DNA of 6,531 nucleotides, taken from contig DFXU01000038.1 in the NCBI GenBank assembly GCA_002383285.1, positions 12,863-19,393 on the forward strand. Direction: 5' to 3'. Positions within the stretch are counted from its first letter, which is position 1, and each line of letters starts with the position of its first letter. This DNA comes from Caryophanales bacterium UBA4100 (GTDB lineage: Bacteria > Bacillota > Bacilli > Paenibacillales > UBA4045). The notes beneath the pieces were generated by a model that saw nothing but the letters and a program-made list of their open reading frames with translations, was not told where the DNA came from and made no database searches. Both the position numbers and the translations under genes were made by a program. Positions 6,053-6,531 of this stretch are shown here, one piece after another.

Positions 6053-6531
6053 CTAGTCCTCCTTCTCATAATAGTGCATGAAAATCTCCTCGAGGCTTGG
6101 CTCTTCTACCCACAGATTCACAATATCTACTTCAGCTATTAATCTCATTACCTTATTGATATCACCTCTGAATAGAAAACTAAGGAATTGTCCGTTAACC
6201 TCCAAGTCATTGACACCTGTAACCTGGAACATGTCCCGATCGATTAAACCTGAGACTTCAATTTTAAACTTTTTATAATTACTTTCCTTTAATGTACTGA
6301 TCTTCTCGACCTTGACGATCTTACCTTCCTTAATAATCGCAACTCGGTCACATAATCGTTGAACCTCACCTAGAATATGTGATGAGAATAATATCGTAGC
6401 GCCTTTCTTATTCTCCTCAGCAAGAAGGTCGAAAAATCTCATCTGCATGAGTGGGTCTAGGCCGCTCGTGGGTTCATCAAGAATAATCAGCTTCGGTTCA
6501 TGAAGCAGCCCTTGGACAATCCCCACCTTCT
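6053..6531 (-). CDS. ABC transporter ATP-binding protein (N-terminus off the right edge)
   Basis: This is the C-terminal 158 or so residues of the ATPase of the exporter. The reading frame is open to the window edge, so the GTG at 6526 is an internal valine codon and not the start. Seen in order: KVGIVQGLLHEP, which normally follows directly after the LSGG signature (just outside the window); Walker B LIILDEP; D-loop SGLDP; and the H-loop histidine in LFSSHILGEV. After the nucleotide-binding domain comes a C-terminal extension of about 80 residues ending in PSLEEIFMHYYEKED, the usual tail of CcmA/BcrA-type (DrrA-like) export ATPases. The Walker A motif and the signature motif are not visible. 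It is encoded first among the visible operon genes, and its last codons form the ribosome binding site of the first permease. Confidence 0.95.
   Translation of the reverse strand, partial: KVGIVQGLLHEPKLIILDEPTSGLDPLMQMRFFDLLAEENKKGATILFSSHILGEVQRLCDRVAIIKEGKIVKVEKISTLKESNYKKFKIEVSGLIDRDMFQVTGVNDLEVNGQFLSFLFRGDINKVMRLIAEVDIVNLWVEEPSLEEIFMHYYEKED

Overview
The window looks like a chromosomal segment of a spore-forming, low-to-moderate G+C Bacillota, most likely Paenibacillus or a close relative (inference). The grounds are a GerA-family spore germination receptor subunit, strong AGGAGG-type ribosome binding sites before almost every gene, occasional TTG/GTG starts, and ABC-2 exporter and DoxX proteins of the Bacillus/Paenibacillus style. 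Apart from one small membrane-protein ORF, every gene is on the minus strand, so transcription runs right to left.

From right to left: (1) An ABC export operon, made of an ATPase entering from the right edge (6531-6053) and two tandem, paralogous 265-residue permeases (6047-5250 and 5203-4406). It ends in a hairpin that overlaps the last stop codon (4382-4407). (2) A single DoxX-family membrane protein gene (4294-3746) with its own promoter just below that hairpin. (3) A probable two-gene operon of a 14-TM MFS/DHA2-type transporter (3580-2210) and an RraA/HMG-aldolase-fold protein (2156-1464). Its upstream region carries overlapping inverted repeats and a promoter built like the doxX promoter. 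(4) A long near-symmetrical hairpin (1359-1414) that probably ends transcription from both sides. (5) A small plus-strand ORF for a one-helix membrane protein (about 1156-1329), with a near-perfect Shine-Dalgarno sequence but no ordinary start codon at the right distance. (6) Divergent from it, a GerA-type germinant receptor A subunit (1075 to the left edge), cut off before its C-terminus.

The main functional units are ATP-driven export of an unknown substrate, a small redox/membrane protein, a transporter paired with a possible metal-dependent aldolase/decarboxylase, and a spore nutrient sensor. No CRISPR array, tRNA, rRNA or insertion sequence was seen. The most unusual signals are a promoter signature shared by the doxX and MFS genes (TTGG[C/A]A, 17 nt, then TATTGTATA[A/G]TG), the nested inverted repeats above the MFS promoter, and the small ORF with its odd start. 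Most of the window is otherwise ordinary chromosome, and I do not see a clearly new multi-gene system.
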